Shown piece after piece: positions 11,301 to 21,967 of a stretch of DNA of 64,000 nucleotides. Under the pieces are notes generated by a model. That model saw only the letters and a list, made by a program, of their open reading frames with translations, was not told the DNA's origin and made no database searches. Source of the stretch: Bombyx mori (Eukaryota; Arthropoda; Insecta; Lepidoptera; Bombycidae); assembly GCF_030269925.1 (NCBI RefSeq), contig NC_085129.1, positions 13,941,501-14,005,500 of the forward strand. The letters run 5' to 3'. A program made the position numbers and the translations under genes. Every line of letters begins with the position of its first letter. The first letter of the stretch is position 1.

Positions 11301-11544
11301 ATTTTTTTATTGCTTAGATGGGTGGACGAGCTCACAGCCCACCTGGTGTTAAGTGGTTACTGGAGCCCATAGACATCTACAACGTGAATGCGCTACCCAC
11401 CTTGAGATATAAGTTCTAAGGTCTCAAGTATAGTTACAACGGCTACCCCACTCTTTAAACCGAAACGCATTACTGCTTCACGGCAGAAATAGGCAGGGTG
11501 GTGGTACCTACCCGCGCGGACTCACAAAAGGTCCTACCACCAGT
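11301..11544 (-). mobile_element. Bm1 SINE, 5'-truncated, with target duplication
   Basis: Near-consensus body on the minus strand. TAAAATATT appears just outside both ends (it merges with the T-run on the left), fitting a ~9-bp target-site duplication from ordinary LINE-type insertion. Confidence 0.85.
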
Positions 11545-11668
11545 AAAATATTCACAGTATCAGGGAATATACCGTTAAAGTATTATTATAAAAAAATTTC
11601 ATCATTTTATCTGGTAAATTTAGTTCAAAATATGAAATGAGCTGGTTGTAACTTTGAAGGATGTTAAA

Positions 11669-11850
11669 ATGAACTCACCGCTTTCTGAGACTGATGATGG
11701 CGACCTCTCCGCTGTGGACACCCCCGACGAGGACTCTAGCGAGGACAAGGAGTCGGTCCGGGTCGTGTGCCCGTGGCTCATCGAGCTCTCCGAGTGGCTC
11801 AGCGACACGTCCCTGGACGTGGTCCGAAGCTGCGCGACTCTTCGTCGCAG
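11669..11850 (+). CDS. Candidate coding exon of an unidentified host gene
   Basis: An open frame of 60 codons begins at ATG 11669 in a good context (taaaATGaac) and ends with a strong splice-donor match, CGCAG|GTACCT at 11850/11851, leaving a split codon (two bases). From about codon 13 onward almost every third base is G or C, against AT-rich flanks, which is typical of Bombyx coding exons. The peptide is acidic at first (ETDDGDLSAVDTPDEDSSED), then has CPWLIELSEWLSD and a basic end. It could instead be an internal exon, since an AG at 11658-11659 would keep the same frame, but the pyrimidine tract is poor. I recognise no family and found no confident partner exon. Function unknown. Confidence 0.55.
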
Positions 11851-12069
11851 GTACCTTTGTTCCCGAGCTAGTTGCTCCTTATGGCTTAATTGCCTCTTCT
11901 CCCGCTCTTCGAGGCTCTGAAATCAAAACGGGTCTCTGAAACTTCAAAATTAATAACTGTGCTTACTCTATTTTATTTCTAATCTCACATAACAATCAAA
12001 AACAAGGTTATATGTACGAGTATATGTATATCTCATGTCAAATTGAATATTATTGTTAAATGGATACGG

Positions 12070-12320
12070 ATTCATCATTCATTCTCCTACCCCTCTCCCA
12101 GTCACCCTGGGATCGGCGTAACATGTTTTCTCCTTCCATACTCCTGTATCATACACTATTTCTTCGCTCACTCCCCTCTTACACATATCGTCCTTCACGC
12201 AATCCATCCATTTCTTCTTAAGTCTACCTCTTCCTCTATATCCTACCACATTCATAGTCAATACTCTCTTACCAACCTTATTTTCATTTCGTCTCATCAC
12301 ATGTCCATACAGATAAATCC
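12070..12320 (-). pseudogene. RTE-like LINE ORF, C-terminal fragment
   Basis: Minus-strand translation reads GYRGRGRLKKKWMDCVKDDM, then GVSEEIVYDTGVWKEKTCYADP. That fits the C-terminal end of RTE-type LINE proteins (GRGRPK...W.DC...DM, then W...T..ADP). About 75 codons survive without the catalytic reverse-transcriptase domain. Related pieces lie at 14095, 29205, 37805 and 50330, all on the minus strand. Confidence 0.65.
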
Positions 12321-12737
12321 ATAAATGGATACGGATTATTCTTGCAAATATATAAGTAAGAAACCTGAAGTACTGATATCCTGAGGCATAAATCCATTAC
12401 AGTATCTGACGTTAGGCACATTAATAATAATCTTTGAACATCACTCTTTGATGTAATTACTAGAAATCAAATCCATTACGCGGCACTCGTCCCTAGTGTA
12501 TAAATCATGTATTCACTGATTTCTTGGCCACAAAAAAAGGATATTGGCCTAATGCGAACGGGATAACAAATTTATGTCTAGCCAGACCGAAATCAAGCAT
12601 TCATTTTTTGTGCTGTTTCCTCCGAAAATGGGTTTGTGTGTTATCTTAATATCATTTTTTGAAGATGAAAATATATTTTTTCGTTTTCTTAGATTCACGT
12701 TGAGATGAAATTGGATACAATGTTTCTGTACCCGCTA
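12321..12737. other. AT-rich non-coding stretch
   Basis: Nothing recognised on either strand. Confidence 0.4.
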
Positions 12738-12800
12738 AATTGAGACGAGTAAACGGCCCACTTGAATGAGACTGGTCACCGTAGACTTTGGACGTTAGCG
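12738..12800 (-). mobile_element. LINE-A 3' end, degraded
   Basis: gacgagtaaacggcccactt and tggtcaccgtagactttgga follow the order of the LINE-A tail with many changes. Confidence 0.45.
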
Positions 12801-12841
12801 ACAATATAAAGATTAGGCTGTACGTAATAAATAAAAAAAAA

Positions 12842-12988
12842 TCTACATATTCGTTGGTAGCCTAAGAGAATATTCCAGCTACGCCCGGACGGGTACGTGA
12901 GTTCACGGGTTCAACCTGAGAGAATTTGCTAGCACTAGCCCTAGTAAGAGCAGTGCTTCGCAGAATCTACCATCAAATCGGAATCGCG
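12842..12988 (-). mobile_element. LINE-C 3' end fragment
   Basis: Has tcgttggtagcctaagaga, acgcccggacgggtacgtga and agagcagtgcttcgcagaat, and stops just before the paired region. Confidence 0.7.
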
Positions 12989-13892
12989 AAATTAATAAAC
13001 ACCCGGTATGCCAATTATCTGGCAACAAACGATTGACAAAGTGTTTATAACAACGTTACACTGTTTGAAAATAATCCTTTAGGTGGAAGATAAACTGTCT
13101 TATTTGCGTACTTGACTGGAGTTGATGAAATACCTGAGTAAAAAAAGTGGTTTAGGAAAATATTTTAATGATGCGTTTATTATTACTGTATTATACTTTT
13201 AGTAGAACATCTTAATTGGCCCGTGCCAGGTTAGAGTGAGCAGCTATTAGGACACAAATAAAAACTTCTGTAAACGTAACAACCAATCACAAATCAACTA
13301 ATCAACACGCATATGCTATATGATAAACATGTCCTTGCTTACCCATGTACACATTTTGTAACAGCAAAGCACGTGTTGTCATCCTTGGCGACTCCGTGAG
13401 CGAGCCCCCGTTACTAATTACATTGTGACTCAATTATGAACATGCCCGGTCACGTAATATCGTCGTGGCCGAAGCGACTCTGTTACCAGCCCGGCTAGTA
13501 CATGCAAAGTAATAAATTAAAAACTGCCCCCTTTGATGTAAAGTGCAGTTTTACTCTTATTCTGGCGACAATTACAAGCGAGCCACGTTTTCTGTCGTTC
13601 AAAGGACGAACGGAGTTATCGTTTTTGTCGACGAACGCGTACGTCAAAGGATGGTTGGTGGATATGACGTCACGTATGCAGTTTTAACTTTTTTAATGGT
13701 ACGCGACGCGGGGGCTCGCAGACTTGTGTTTTTATTTTCGTTGGGTTAGGTACTACGGTGCAGTTAAAATATCGTGTCGAAAATCAAATCGGTTTGTTTA
13801 TAAATCGAGTATTGCTGGTGTCGAAAGATTTTCACTTTTGCAACTAAGCGAACATACGACCCACCTGGCAGGGGTCTTGTCAGCCGACACAG
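12989..13892. other. Non-coding stretch with a CRE core
   Basis: No gene supported. GC-rich patches at 13590-13720 include a perfect TGACGTCA at 13665-13672. Small overlapping frames here have no motif. Confidence 0.4.
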
Positions 13893-14070
13893 GTAGGTAC
13901 GATCCTCCTGCCTGTATCTGCCGTGAAGCAGTAATGCGTTCCGATTTGAAGGATGAGACAGCCGTTGCAGTATGGAACTGAAACTTAGAATTCGCATCCC
14001 AATGTGGCATTTACCTTGATGTTATCTATGAGTTCTGGTGACCACTTAACACCAGGCTGGTAGTGGAGTC
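13893..14070 (+). mobile_element. Bm1 SINE, degraded
   Basis: Retains tgccgtgaagcagtaatgcg, gagacagccgttgcagta and ccacttaacaccagg, lacks the A-tail, and is preceded by a scrap resembling LINE-A (gaacatacgacccacctgg). Confidence 0.6.
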
Positions 14071-14094
14071 ATTGATTCGTCGTTTTCTATTTCT

Positions 14095-14285
14095 TCTTTG
14101 TCTCCACCTACCACCACCAGTGGTGGGGTTGGCACAGATATTTTTTTCTATTCCATTCTCTTCTGTAAGCTGTCATCTCAACACTCACTCCTCTCTTTAT
14201 CATCTCGTCATTCACATCCATGTCTTCTTTGGTCCACCTCTTGCCCCTCTACCTTGCACTACCATTTCCAAACATCTCCTAGTCA
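14095..14285 (-). pseudogene. RTE-like LINE C-terminal fragment
   Basis: Antisense of the ADPT-type end (gtggggttggcacagat) and of the charged W-containing segment (catccatgtcttctttggtc). Frameshifted, non-functional. Confidence 0.5.
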
Positions 14286-16301
14286 CATGATCCGTCTAAG
14301 CAATAAATTCACTGTAATTTTCAAGGGCTCTATAAAATTTAATACCAAGTGAGTCTGTTTATCTCATCAAAAAAATTCATGCCTCTCGTACTAAATTATT
14401 CTGTAGGCGTAGCTTTTATTTAGCTTTTTACTCAAATGTAAATACAGGCTAATAAAGCTTGTTGAACTTCGGCAGTCCAGTGTCTCGTGCGTCAGCGTCC
14501 CGGAGCGTATTTAACTAATTGTATTTTTATTAGTTTGTTTATTTTTACTTTAACAGAGATTGTTTCTTTTTCTTTTTCTTTAGACGTGCTTTGCTGTTGC
14601 GAGAAATCGTATGACTAATTGACTTATATATAGAGCACATATTAGATTACGTTGGAGAGGTGAAATATTCCACTTTCTATTTTATGAGAGAAATGTTTTT
14701 AAAGTACATATCGACGCTTGAAAGGCAAAAGTGACTAAGCGACAATAACTGCTTTGTACATAAATGATAGGCAATAACCATATTCGATGTGCAAAAAATA
14801 TATATTTCTAGGTCTATTAAAATCATTTCAATCCTACAGCTACTAGCTAGATTCTACTACGGCTAGATTCGTTGAAATAAATTTTGTTTTCAGGTATTTC
14901 AACTTTAAATTAGTCTACTGTAAAGTTCACGCATTGTCGCTTAGTCACGTTTGCCTTTTAAGCGTCGATATATAGTATAGCTCAAGTTAGCGGTTGTTTA
15001 CATGCGTGTACCAAGCTCACCACAAACGCAGCGATGATACTGAACGATGACCACGACCGCACTGACAAGAGTGATACGACAAAGAAATAGCTCAAAGTAT
15101 ATATTTCATTTATATTTATTGCTGCGGAAGAGCCGTCGAGGTTACCGTCAGTTTGAGGTTAAATGGTCACCGTTTTGATTGCTGCCATTATTGAGACATG
15201 AGGTCAAGTCTCAATAGCGATATAAATTATGTCCCATCCTATCATTTGGAACACATGACGACTATTTCCCAGCGGAAATATGAAGTTAAAATAACAGTAC
15301 CTACCTATTTTTAGGAGCTTAATTGGTCTCTAATTTTAGATATTTTATAAATACTTTCACCAGCATTTAAAAGTGGTATGACATTGGGAAGGTAAATACC
15401 GGTTTATATTTAGGGCCGTGTAAAGCTACACATTGCATCAACCACATTAATCCAAATATTACATATGTATATAATACAAATAAGTACATTCTAAAATCGG
15501 TTACTTTAGAGGAAAGCCAATTTAAAACCGTGGTTTCTTTAAATTGAATTAAATTGAATTCAGAATTACATACAATCAGCTTTGAACGTGGCCTTTGAAA
15601 GCTTTCACAAAGAAAGCTCGGAATGAACTTTCCGACGCGGACGGTTAAAACTTGCACATTTGAAAAGCACAATTAATGTGTATGGGATAGAAAATCAATT
15701 TATATTCAATTAGTTTTTATTTATTACTGAACTTGGTTAGACGCTCACGTCCTGCCTTGGCTTACTTGAGTCCATAGATATCAACGTGAACGATGTCTCC
15801 TCGAGACATGAAGTTCCAAATTTGAATTGTATTTTGATTTTAGTTTAAGCCATTGGTTCTCAACTTCTGAACGTTTAGGGAGTACGTTAGGGAACATTAG
15901 AGAAAATTCCTTGAAGAAACGAGCAGAGCTTTTGTATTCCATGTTACTAATCATATCCATTGTTATTTACGTACATAAATACTAATAAAATAACATAAAA
16001 TGTGCAGTTCGCACGCGGTTGAAATTATATCTTCAGAAATATTATGTACATCTCGTTCTTTCTGTCGCAGACTAAATTCTATAGAAGTATGTATCTAATA
16101 CGTTCGAGAAAAAGTTTCTTCGCATTTTTTAAGAAAATTCACAACATTTTTTAATATAGTTTATTTACATTTAACTAAAGTATGTAGGTAGGTAGGTAGG
16201 CCATCTTGTAGGTAGGGACATGATCCCATTGCTATAGAAATTTTATTATTATATTTCTTTTAATTCTCTTTTTTTTGGTTTATAGTGTTTCAAATAAAAA
16301 C
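14286..16301. other. Long non-coding stretch
   Basis: No coding frame stands out. A 101-codon frame at 15367-15672 (minus) has no motif or codon bias. A worn Bm1 trace may lie at 15744-15820 (cttgagtccatagatatcaa, tcctcgagacatgaagttc). GTAG repeats occur at 16183-16216. Confidence 0.4.
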
Positions 16302-16727
16302 GTCTTTTTTTTATAGATCTTGTAGACAAACGAGCATACGGACCCACCTGATGGCGAGTGGTTACCGTCACCGGTGAACGTCAGCAATGCTAGGGGCACA
16401 GCTAAGCCATTGCCTACCGTTAAGTACTGTGCACAAGCCTCGTTTGAAGGAGGACGTGTCATAACGCTCGAAAAATACCGTGGAGGGGAGCTCATTCCAA
16501 AGCCGGATAGTACGTGACAAAAAAAATCTTTGGAAACGCACTGTGGATGAAGACAGTGGCTCCAGGTAGTACGGATGAACTCTACTCTGGTGGCGGGCGG
16601 GGCGATGGTAAAAAACGAGATGATGGAATCATCTCAAACAATTCCTCTGAGCACTCCCCATGGAATATACGGTACAAAATACAAGGAGAACATAAGTCCT
16701 TCCGTAAACCCAGAGGTTCCAAAAAGA
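16302..16727 (-). pseudogene. LINE-A fragment: RT C-terminus plus complete 3' UTR
   Basis: Minus-strand translation retains LGLRKDLCSPCILYRIFHGE and CSEELFEMIP, parallel to residues 584-613 of the 18399-20399 protein, followed by its own 3' UTR and poly-A. Unlike that copy it keeps the ~125 bases between the GAGCG of the FPER codons and the terminal TAA, so it shows the undeleted ending. Stops and frameshifts make it inactive. Confidence 0.75.
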
Positions 16728-17715
16728 AAGGAGGTTGCAAAGAAACAAATTCTAAAATCGCATTCGTACTAAACTTAACTAAAGTTTTACTACAGTTAAA
16801 TTCATCATCGATTTGACATCCCGTCATACACGTGACGCAGAAATACCTCGTTGAACTTCCGAATTTCCCTGACGAGTGCCTCTGTCTGACCTTAGAGCGC
16901 TTCACCATTATCACGGATCAACGAATATAATATGTTAATAGCGCACTTAAGACAATTTATTCTTGGTCGTTTCTGTCCTATTAATATGCGGGGCTAATTA
17001 AAGAGTGTACCGCACGGTCGGGGGGAGCTCTGTCGACTTTTCATTCGAAATGTCAGCCGGAATTATGAAAATTACGAGTGGCTGGGTCGAATGAATTAGA
17101 CGGCGGCGTTGTGACGCTTGTGTGTGCTCTTTTGAGGGAAATAATTAGAAGTACGCGATATTGTAGCTGTGTTTTTATTATGTCATGTGTTATTCGTTAT
17201 TGTGTGAGCATCGGTGAGCACTAATGAGCATAATTTGCGGTACGATTTCTATTAATACGATCGACGATTTAATTGACGTTAAGCAGTAACTGAGGTGCAT
17301 AGACATCATAACGTTAACACCGGTGCTCACCTATGGTAAGGTCTCACCTGCATCATAATATTTTCCTTCAGACTGGGATTGCACCGCGGCAGAGATAACA
17401 AGCACACTGGTACTACGGATGGCATGATCGAACTCAAATAAACCCTACCACCATTACTTAAGGGAGGGATCAGGGGGAAGTTAGCTGAATAATATAGTCT
17501 AGATACCGCAATCCGTTTCTGCCATAATGGCTAACCATTAGGCGGACCCGCTGCACGTCTGCTTATCTAACACAAAGTATTCAATTCACCATCAAGCGCG
17601 ATGGAAACATCCCAAACCTTGTAAGCTGGGATAAGTTAGTTTGCTAATAATTCCAGGGAAACTCGTCTCATTAACACTTATTCCAAATGGTAGAATTAGG
17701 AGGAAATTATGGGTC
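16728..17715. other. Non-coding stretch
   Basis: A moderately GC-rich patch at 17000-17130 (cggtcggggggagctctg) has no coding frame. Very worn SINE/LINE traces may be present at 17340-17580 but cannot be assigned. Confidence 0.4.
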
Positions 17716-17957
17716 ATAGGAACTCTTGTGAGTCCGCACGGGTAGGTACCATCATCCCGCCTATTTCTGCCGTGAAGCAGTAATGCGTTTCGGTCTGAAG
17801 GGTGGGGCAGCCCTTGTAACTATACTGAGACCTTAGAACTTATATCTCAAGTTGGGTGGCGCATTTACGTTGTAGATGTCTATGGGCCCCAGTAACCACT
17901 TAACAACCAGGTGGGCTGTGAGCTCGTCCACCTATCTAAGCGATAAAGAAAAGAAAA
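17716..17957 (+). mobile_element. Bm1 SINE, 5'-truncated
   Basis: Runs from gaactcttgtgagtccgcac to taagcgataaagaaaagaaa, with an interrupted A-tail. Confidence 0.82.
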
Positions 17958-18061
17958 TGAAATAAGAGCTTAAAAAGAATTAAAATAGAACTAAAAAGAA
18001 CATCACGCAATGTAATGCAATTTAAAATAAGCTTACGCGCTACGGTATCGAAGGAACCCGT

Positions 18062-18113
18062 GGACGCGATGGATCTCAAAGGTAAAGGGTTACCTTTGAG
18101 ATCCATCACGTCT
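18062..18113. repeat. Near-perfect hairpin (18-bp stem, 4-base loop)
   Basis: GATGGATCTCAAAGGTAA at 18068-18085 is exactly complementary to 18090-18107 around loop AGGG. After one mismatch (C/A) about five more bases pair outward. No flanking coding region. Confidence 0.85.
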
Positions 18114-18332
18114 TAATAAACCGTTTATTTACTAATTAAATTCAATATAGCAACAACTTAGGTACGTACGTAAAACGTACTGTTTATGCATTATTGTGAA
18201 TCTTAACATTATTTTATATTTTATATATCAATAACTGCATTCTCTGTGATAACCCTAATGTCGATTCTCATATTGGCCGAAAAGCCTACAGGATAGCCGA
18301 CAACTTGAAGACATCGTTAGGATAATGCGTAA

Positions 18333-20365
18333 TTTTTTTTTATTTTTTTTATTGCCCTTGTAGGCAGACGAGCATACGGCCCACCTGATGGTGAGTGGTT
18401 AGCGCTCGGGAAACACCGTGGAGGGGAGCTCATTCCATAGCCGGATGGTACGTGGCAAAAAAGACCTCTGGAAACGCACTGTGGATGACCGCAGTGGCTC
18501 CAGGTAGTATGGATGAACTCTACTCCGGTGGCGGGCGGTGCGATGGTAAAAACGAGATGCCGGTATCATCTCGAACAATTCCTCAGAGCACTCCCCATGG
18601 AACATACGGTACAAAATGCAGAGGGAACCGAAGTCCCTCCGCAGACCCAGAGGTTCCAAACGATCCGTGAGAATGGGATTATCGACAATCCGAACGGCCC
18701 TCCTCTGTATGGAGTCAAATGGAAGAAGCTGGTATTTGGGAGCCCCGGCCCAGAGATGGGAGCAGTACTCCACGCGAGGCCGGACTTGTGCTTTATAAAG
18801 CAAAAGCCTTTGTCCAGGCGTGAAGTACCGCTTCGCTCTGTTGAGGACTCCCAGCATTTTGGACGCCAGCTTGGCTTTGCCTTCCAGATGACTCCGAAAC
18901 TGGACATCGCTCGAAATCTCGACCCCAAGTATCCCAATACTCTCGGAAGGTTGCAGGGATACTCCTTGGAATTGCGGCGCCATGACAAAGGGGTCCTTCT
19001 TCGCAGTGAACGCGCAAACTTGTGTCTTTATCGGGTTGAATTGAACCAAGTTCAATTCACCCCATTCGGAGACTCGCCCCAGAGAGTTCTCCACTTCAGA
19101 CACAAGTTTTGATCGTCTCTCTTGCACCGCGCTCCGAGAGAGACTCTGATGGCCGATATATCGCGCATCCCCCGTGCTGTCATCCGCATAGCAATGCATG
19201 CCATCAATAGACAGCATGTCATTGATATACAGGATGAAAAGCGTGAGGGAGAGCACCGAACCTTGTGGAACGCCAGCGTTAATGGTCATGGTATCAGAGC
19301 AGTCACCGTCTACAACGACCGTGATGCTCCGCCCATCCAAAAAGCTAGCGATCCACTTGCAGAGACCCTCGGGGATTCCGTAAGATGGTAGCTTCGACAG
19401 AAGTGCCCTATGCCAGACCCTGTCGAAGGCCTTCGCGATATCAAGGCTCACAGCAAAAGCCTCGCCCTTGCTCTCCAAGGCTTCAGCCCACCTGTGAGTA
19501 AGGTATACGAGAAGATCGCCAGCTGAGCGACCGTGACGGAAACCGTACTGTCGGTCACTGATCAGCTGGCGATCTTCAAGATACTTCAGGAGTTGTGTAT
19601 TTATTATTCGCTCCATCACCTTGGAAAGCAAGGAAGTTATCGCGATAGGCCTATAGCTCGATGGGTCCGACCGGTCACCCTTCTTGGGGATAGGGTGGAC
19701 GTGGGTGGTCTTCCATGAAGACGGAACCCTGTTAGCGCAATAAGAGAGGCGATACAGACGCGTTAGCGCAGGCGTCAGCTCAGGGGCGCACGTTTTCAGA
19801 ACCACTGCGGGGATGCCGTCTGGCCCACTCGACTTATGGACGTCCAGGAGTCGGAGTTCCCGCCTGACTGCACACTGTGTAAAGCAGATCTCCGGCAGGG
19901 AACTATCACACCGGGGGATGTTCGGTGGTGTGGCACCCCCGTCGTCCACGGTCGAGTTCGAGGCGAAGAGTTTGACCAGAAGGTCAGCCTTCTCTTTCGC
20001 ACTATGGGCCAGACTGTCATCGGACTTTCGCAGTGGTGGGAGACGAGACCTGCAAAAGTTTCCTTCTGCGGCTTTGGCGAGCGACCAAAAAGCACGGCTC
20101 CCAGAGGGATAGCTCTTTAGTCGCTCGCCAACTCTAGCAATGTGCTCCGACTTCGCCTTGGCAATAACCTTCTTGTAGGACCTGGAAGCGGCGTTATATT
20201 TCCGCCTTTCCTCTGAGATGTTAGGGTCCTGACGTCTCCTGGCATTATCCCATGCCACGTATGCGGACCGCTTGAGGTGTGCAGCATCCCTGCTGGCATT
20301 GTTATACCAGGGTCTGCTGCGACCCCCAACGGGCACTTCAGAGGAGGGAATAAACAATTCCATCA
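18333..20365 (-). mobile_element. LINE-A: 5'-truncated CR1/jockey-like retrotransposon
   Basis: Covers the reverse-transcriptase part of ORF2, a short 3' UTR (antisense of gcagacgagcatacggccca) and a poly-A tail seen as a T-run at 18333-18350. The endonuclease domain and ORF1 expected upstream are absent, as usual for incomplete target-primed reverse transcription. At least seven other 3' ends of this family occur in the window. Confidence 0.85.
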
Positions 20366-20399
20366 AAAACACAAATATGTAAAACGCATCATTTAACAT
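18399..20399 (-). CDS. LINE-A reverse transcriptase (truncated ORF2)
   Basis: 666 codons without a stop. The first ~17 residues come from AT-rich flanking DNA, so the annotated start is not native; LINE coding begins near FIPSSEVPVGG (residue 16 on). Residues 27-150 resemble the linker after the endonuclease (RPWYNNASRDAAHLKR). The reverse-transcriptase domain spans about 185-460: SSGPDGIP (190-197), SYRPIA (248-253), SLDIAKAFDRVW with catalytic D320, GVPQGSVL (376-383) and YADD (404-407) with both catalytic aspartates. A leucine replaces the usual proline in LSLTLF. The C-terminal region (540-666) has VEYCSHLW and LGLRRDFGSLCILYRMFHGE. The frame ends FPER-stop, where fragments at 5088 and 16302 continue for ~40 more codons, so an in-frame deletion joins the chain to its native TAA. 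Probably inactive as an autonomous element. Confidence 0.88.
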   Translation of the reverse strand: MLNDAFYIFVFLMELFIPSSEVPVGGRSRPWYNNASRDAAHLKRSAYVAWDNARRRQDPNISEERRKYNAASRSYKKVIAKAKSEHIARVGERLKSYPSGSRAFWSLAKAAEGNFCRSRLPPLRKSDDSLAHSAKEKADLLVKLFASNSTVDDGGATPPNIPRCDSSLPEICFTQCAVRRELRLLDVHKSSGPDGIPAVVLKTCAPELTPALTRLYRLSYCANRVPSSWKTTHVHPIPKKGDRSDPSSYRPIAITSLLSKVMERIINTQLLKYLEDRQLISDRQYGFRHGRSAGDLLVYLTHRWAEALESKGEAFAVSLDIAKAFDRVWHRALLSKLPSYGIPEGLCKWIASFLDGRSITVVVDGDCSDTMTINAGVPQGSVLSLTLFILYINDMLSIDGMHCYADDSTGDARYIGHQSLSRSAVQERRSKLVSEVENSLGRVSEWGELNLVQFNPIKTQVCAFTAKKDPFVMAPQFQGVSLQPSESIGILGVEISSDVQFRSHLEGKAKLASKMLGVLNRAKRYFTPGQRLLLYKAQVRPRVEYCSHLWAGAPKYQLLPFDSIQRRAVRIVDNPILTDRLEPLGLRRDFGSLCILYRMFHGECSEELFEMIPASRFYHRTARHRSRVHPYYLEPLRSSTVRFQRSFLPRTIRLWNELPSTVFPER

Positions 20400-20711
20400 T
20401 TACACATAACTCGAAGTGGTTGTTACCATATGTCCTTTTTATAGTTTAATCGTATGCTCCTACGAATAAATAAGTGTGCTCATGATAATCTAATTATCAT
20501 CCCTATTTGATGTGTCAAATTTGCCGTATAATTACTAGAAAACAGAAAGTTTATATATTTTTAGTAGTTATTCAATAACGCAAAACTAATTAAGATTTAC
20601 ATGAAATTTCAGACAAAGATTATAAAGTTTATAAACTGAATTAACGTCGGAAACCTTTTATCATGGTAAATGATATGGCATGCTGCTATAATAAATAAGA
20701 CAGTATTTTTT
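20400..20711. other. AT-rich non-coding gap
   Basis: Nothing recognised. Confidence 0.4.
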
Positions 20712-20868
20712 ACCCCTACCTTTTACGCTGGGAGACTAAGAGGTTATTCTGGCTACGTACTGGCTGATAGGTGAGCTCACGGAGCTCAACTTGAGAGAGT
20801 TGCTAACATTGGCCCTAGCAAGAGCAGTGCTTCGCTGAATCTACCACCGGATCAGAATCACCATAAGA
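20712..20868 (-). mobile_element. LINE-C 3' end fragment
   Basis: Carries ggctgataggtgagctcacg, agcaagagcagtgcttcgct and accaccggatcagaatcacc, and stops inside the paired region. Confidence 0.7.
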
Positions 20869-21452
20869 CAGTGCGTTCGTTGATTCGTCATTTTACTATC
20901 TAATCTATAAAGAAAGTAAAACACTCAACCATTTATCCACAAAAAATGAAAAGCGCTTCATTGTTTATCAATTAAAAACTTAATGCGGGTGTAGCCGCCG
21001 GTACATTTAATATTAAAACGAAGTCTCCACAACTTTTGCGTTTGCGATGTAAAATAATATGAAAAAACAAATATCACATAACACACGCACGATACTAATG
21101 AACCGAAGCTTTAAAACAATAAAATAGCAAGCCAAAATGCGTCATATTCTCAACTACGAACTGTGGAAGCTCCAAAATCAACCACATAAACATGTAAATT
21201 AATTCACTGATGAATTTTAAACATTCTATAGCCGAGACAAGCGGGGTATCGGTTATAATTTAATTGGTTATTTGAAAAGTTTTCCAATCTGCATGATAAA
21301 TGTACTTTTTAGGAAGTCGCTTTGTTTATTTAGGTCCTAGTGCTTGATTGGTCGCTTCGGGCGTTCGGAATGACCTACGTTTGTTCAGTTGCCTTCAATA
21401 AATGGCTGCTACGTTATATCACGTTCACGAGTGAGATATCGTCGGGAACGGG
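20869..21452. other. AT-rich non-coding stretch
   Basis: Nothing recognised on either strand. Confidence 0.4.
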
Positions 21453-21857
21453 AGTTTTTAAGCTATTGCATGGGCCTTGAGCGCGGCTACGGAATCAAAA
21501 AATTCCATAACGAAAATAACCTGACACCCCAACTACGCCTACTATGTAGCTCGCGTTCAACACATTCACACGTTGCGCTGGTGTAGTGTTTGTGAATAAG
21601 CGCGCGGCGTGACGTCGCACTGCATGCGTATCATGAAAAGTCTGCCCATCTCTCTCTCACGCGGTCTAGCTTATGAGTGTGAAGGGGACAGTTAATGTTT
21701 TGCTTTTGTTAATGTTTATAAATATGGCGTGGTCTTATTTTTATTATTGTTTTAATATTAAATTATTATTGTCTAATTGTAATTGCATAAGTTGATAAAA
21801 AATGCTTTGCAATAGCTTTACCGCGGCAGTCCCCGAGTGTCACACGTCTTTTTTAAA
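21453..21857. repeat. Unnamed ~410-bp repeat K, copy 1
   Basis: Left end holds aagctattgcat. The middle has tgtagctcgcgttcaacaca, tgaataagcgcgcggcgtga and catctctctctcacgcggtc. The right end has tgcaatagctttaccgcggc and agtgtcacacgt. The block CTATTGCATAG (in copies 2 and 3) reappears inverted at the right end (CTATGCAATAG), but CTTT(T)ACCGCGG is direct at both ends. There is no coding capacity. Copies 2 and 3 are at 27487 and 33447. This copy shows the uninterrupted site where copy 2 carries a Helitron. Confidence 0.7.
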
Positions 21858-21967
21858 AGAAGTCAAGTTACGTTTATGAGCCGGCGATTACAGAGTTTTT
21901 TTATTCGTTAAACAGAAACCATACGAAGGCGGTTTTCGAAGCTAAAACGTTTAATACGCTGTTAGTT

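Noticed and set aside
15367..15672. 101-codon minus-strand frame
   Set aside because: AT-rich random frame, no codon bias, no splice or start context worth noting.
18513..19112. 199-codon plus-strand frame
   Set aside because: Shadow of the minus-strand reverse-transcriptase frame.
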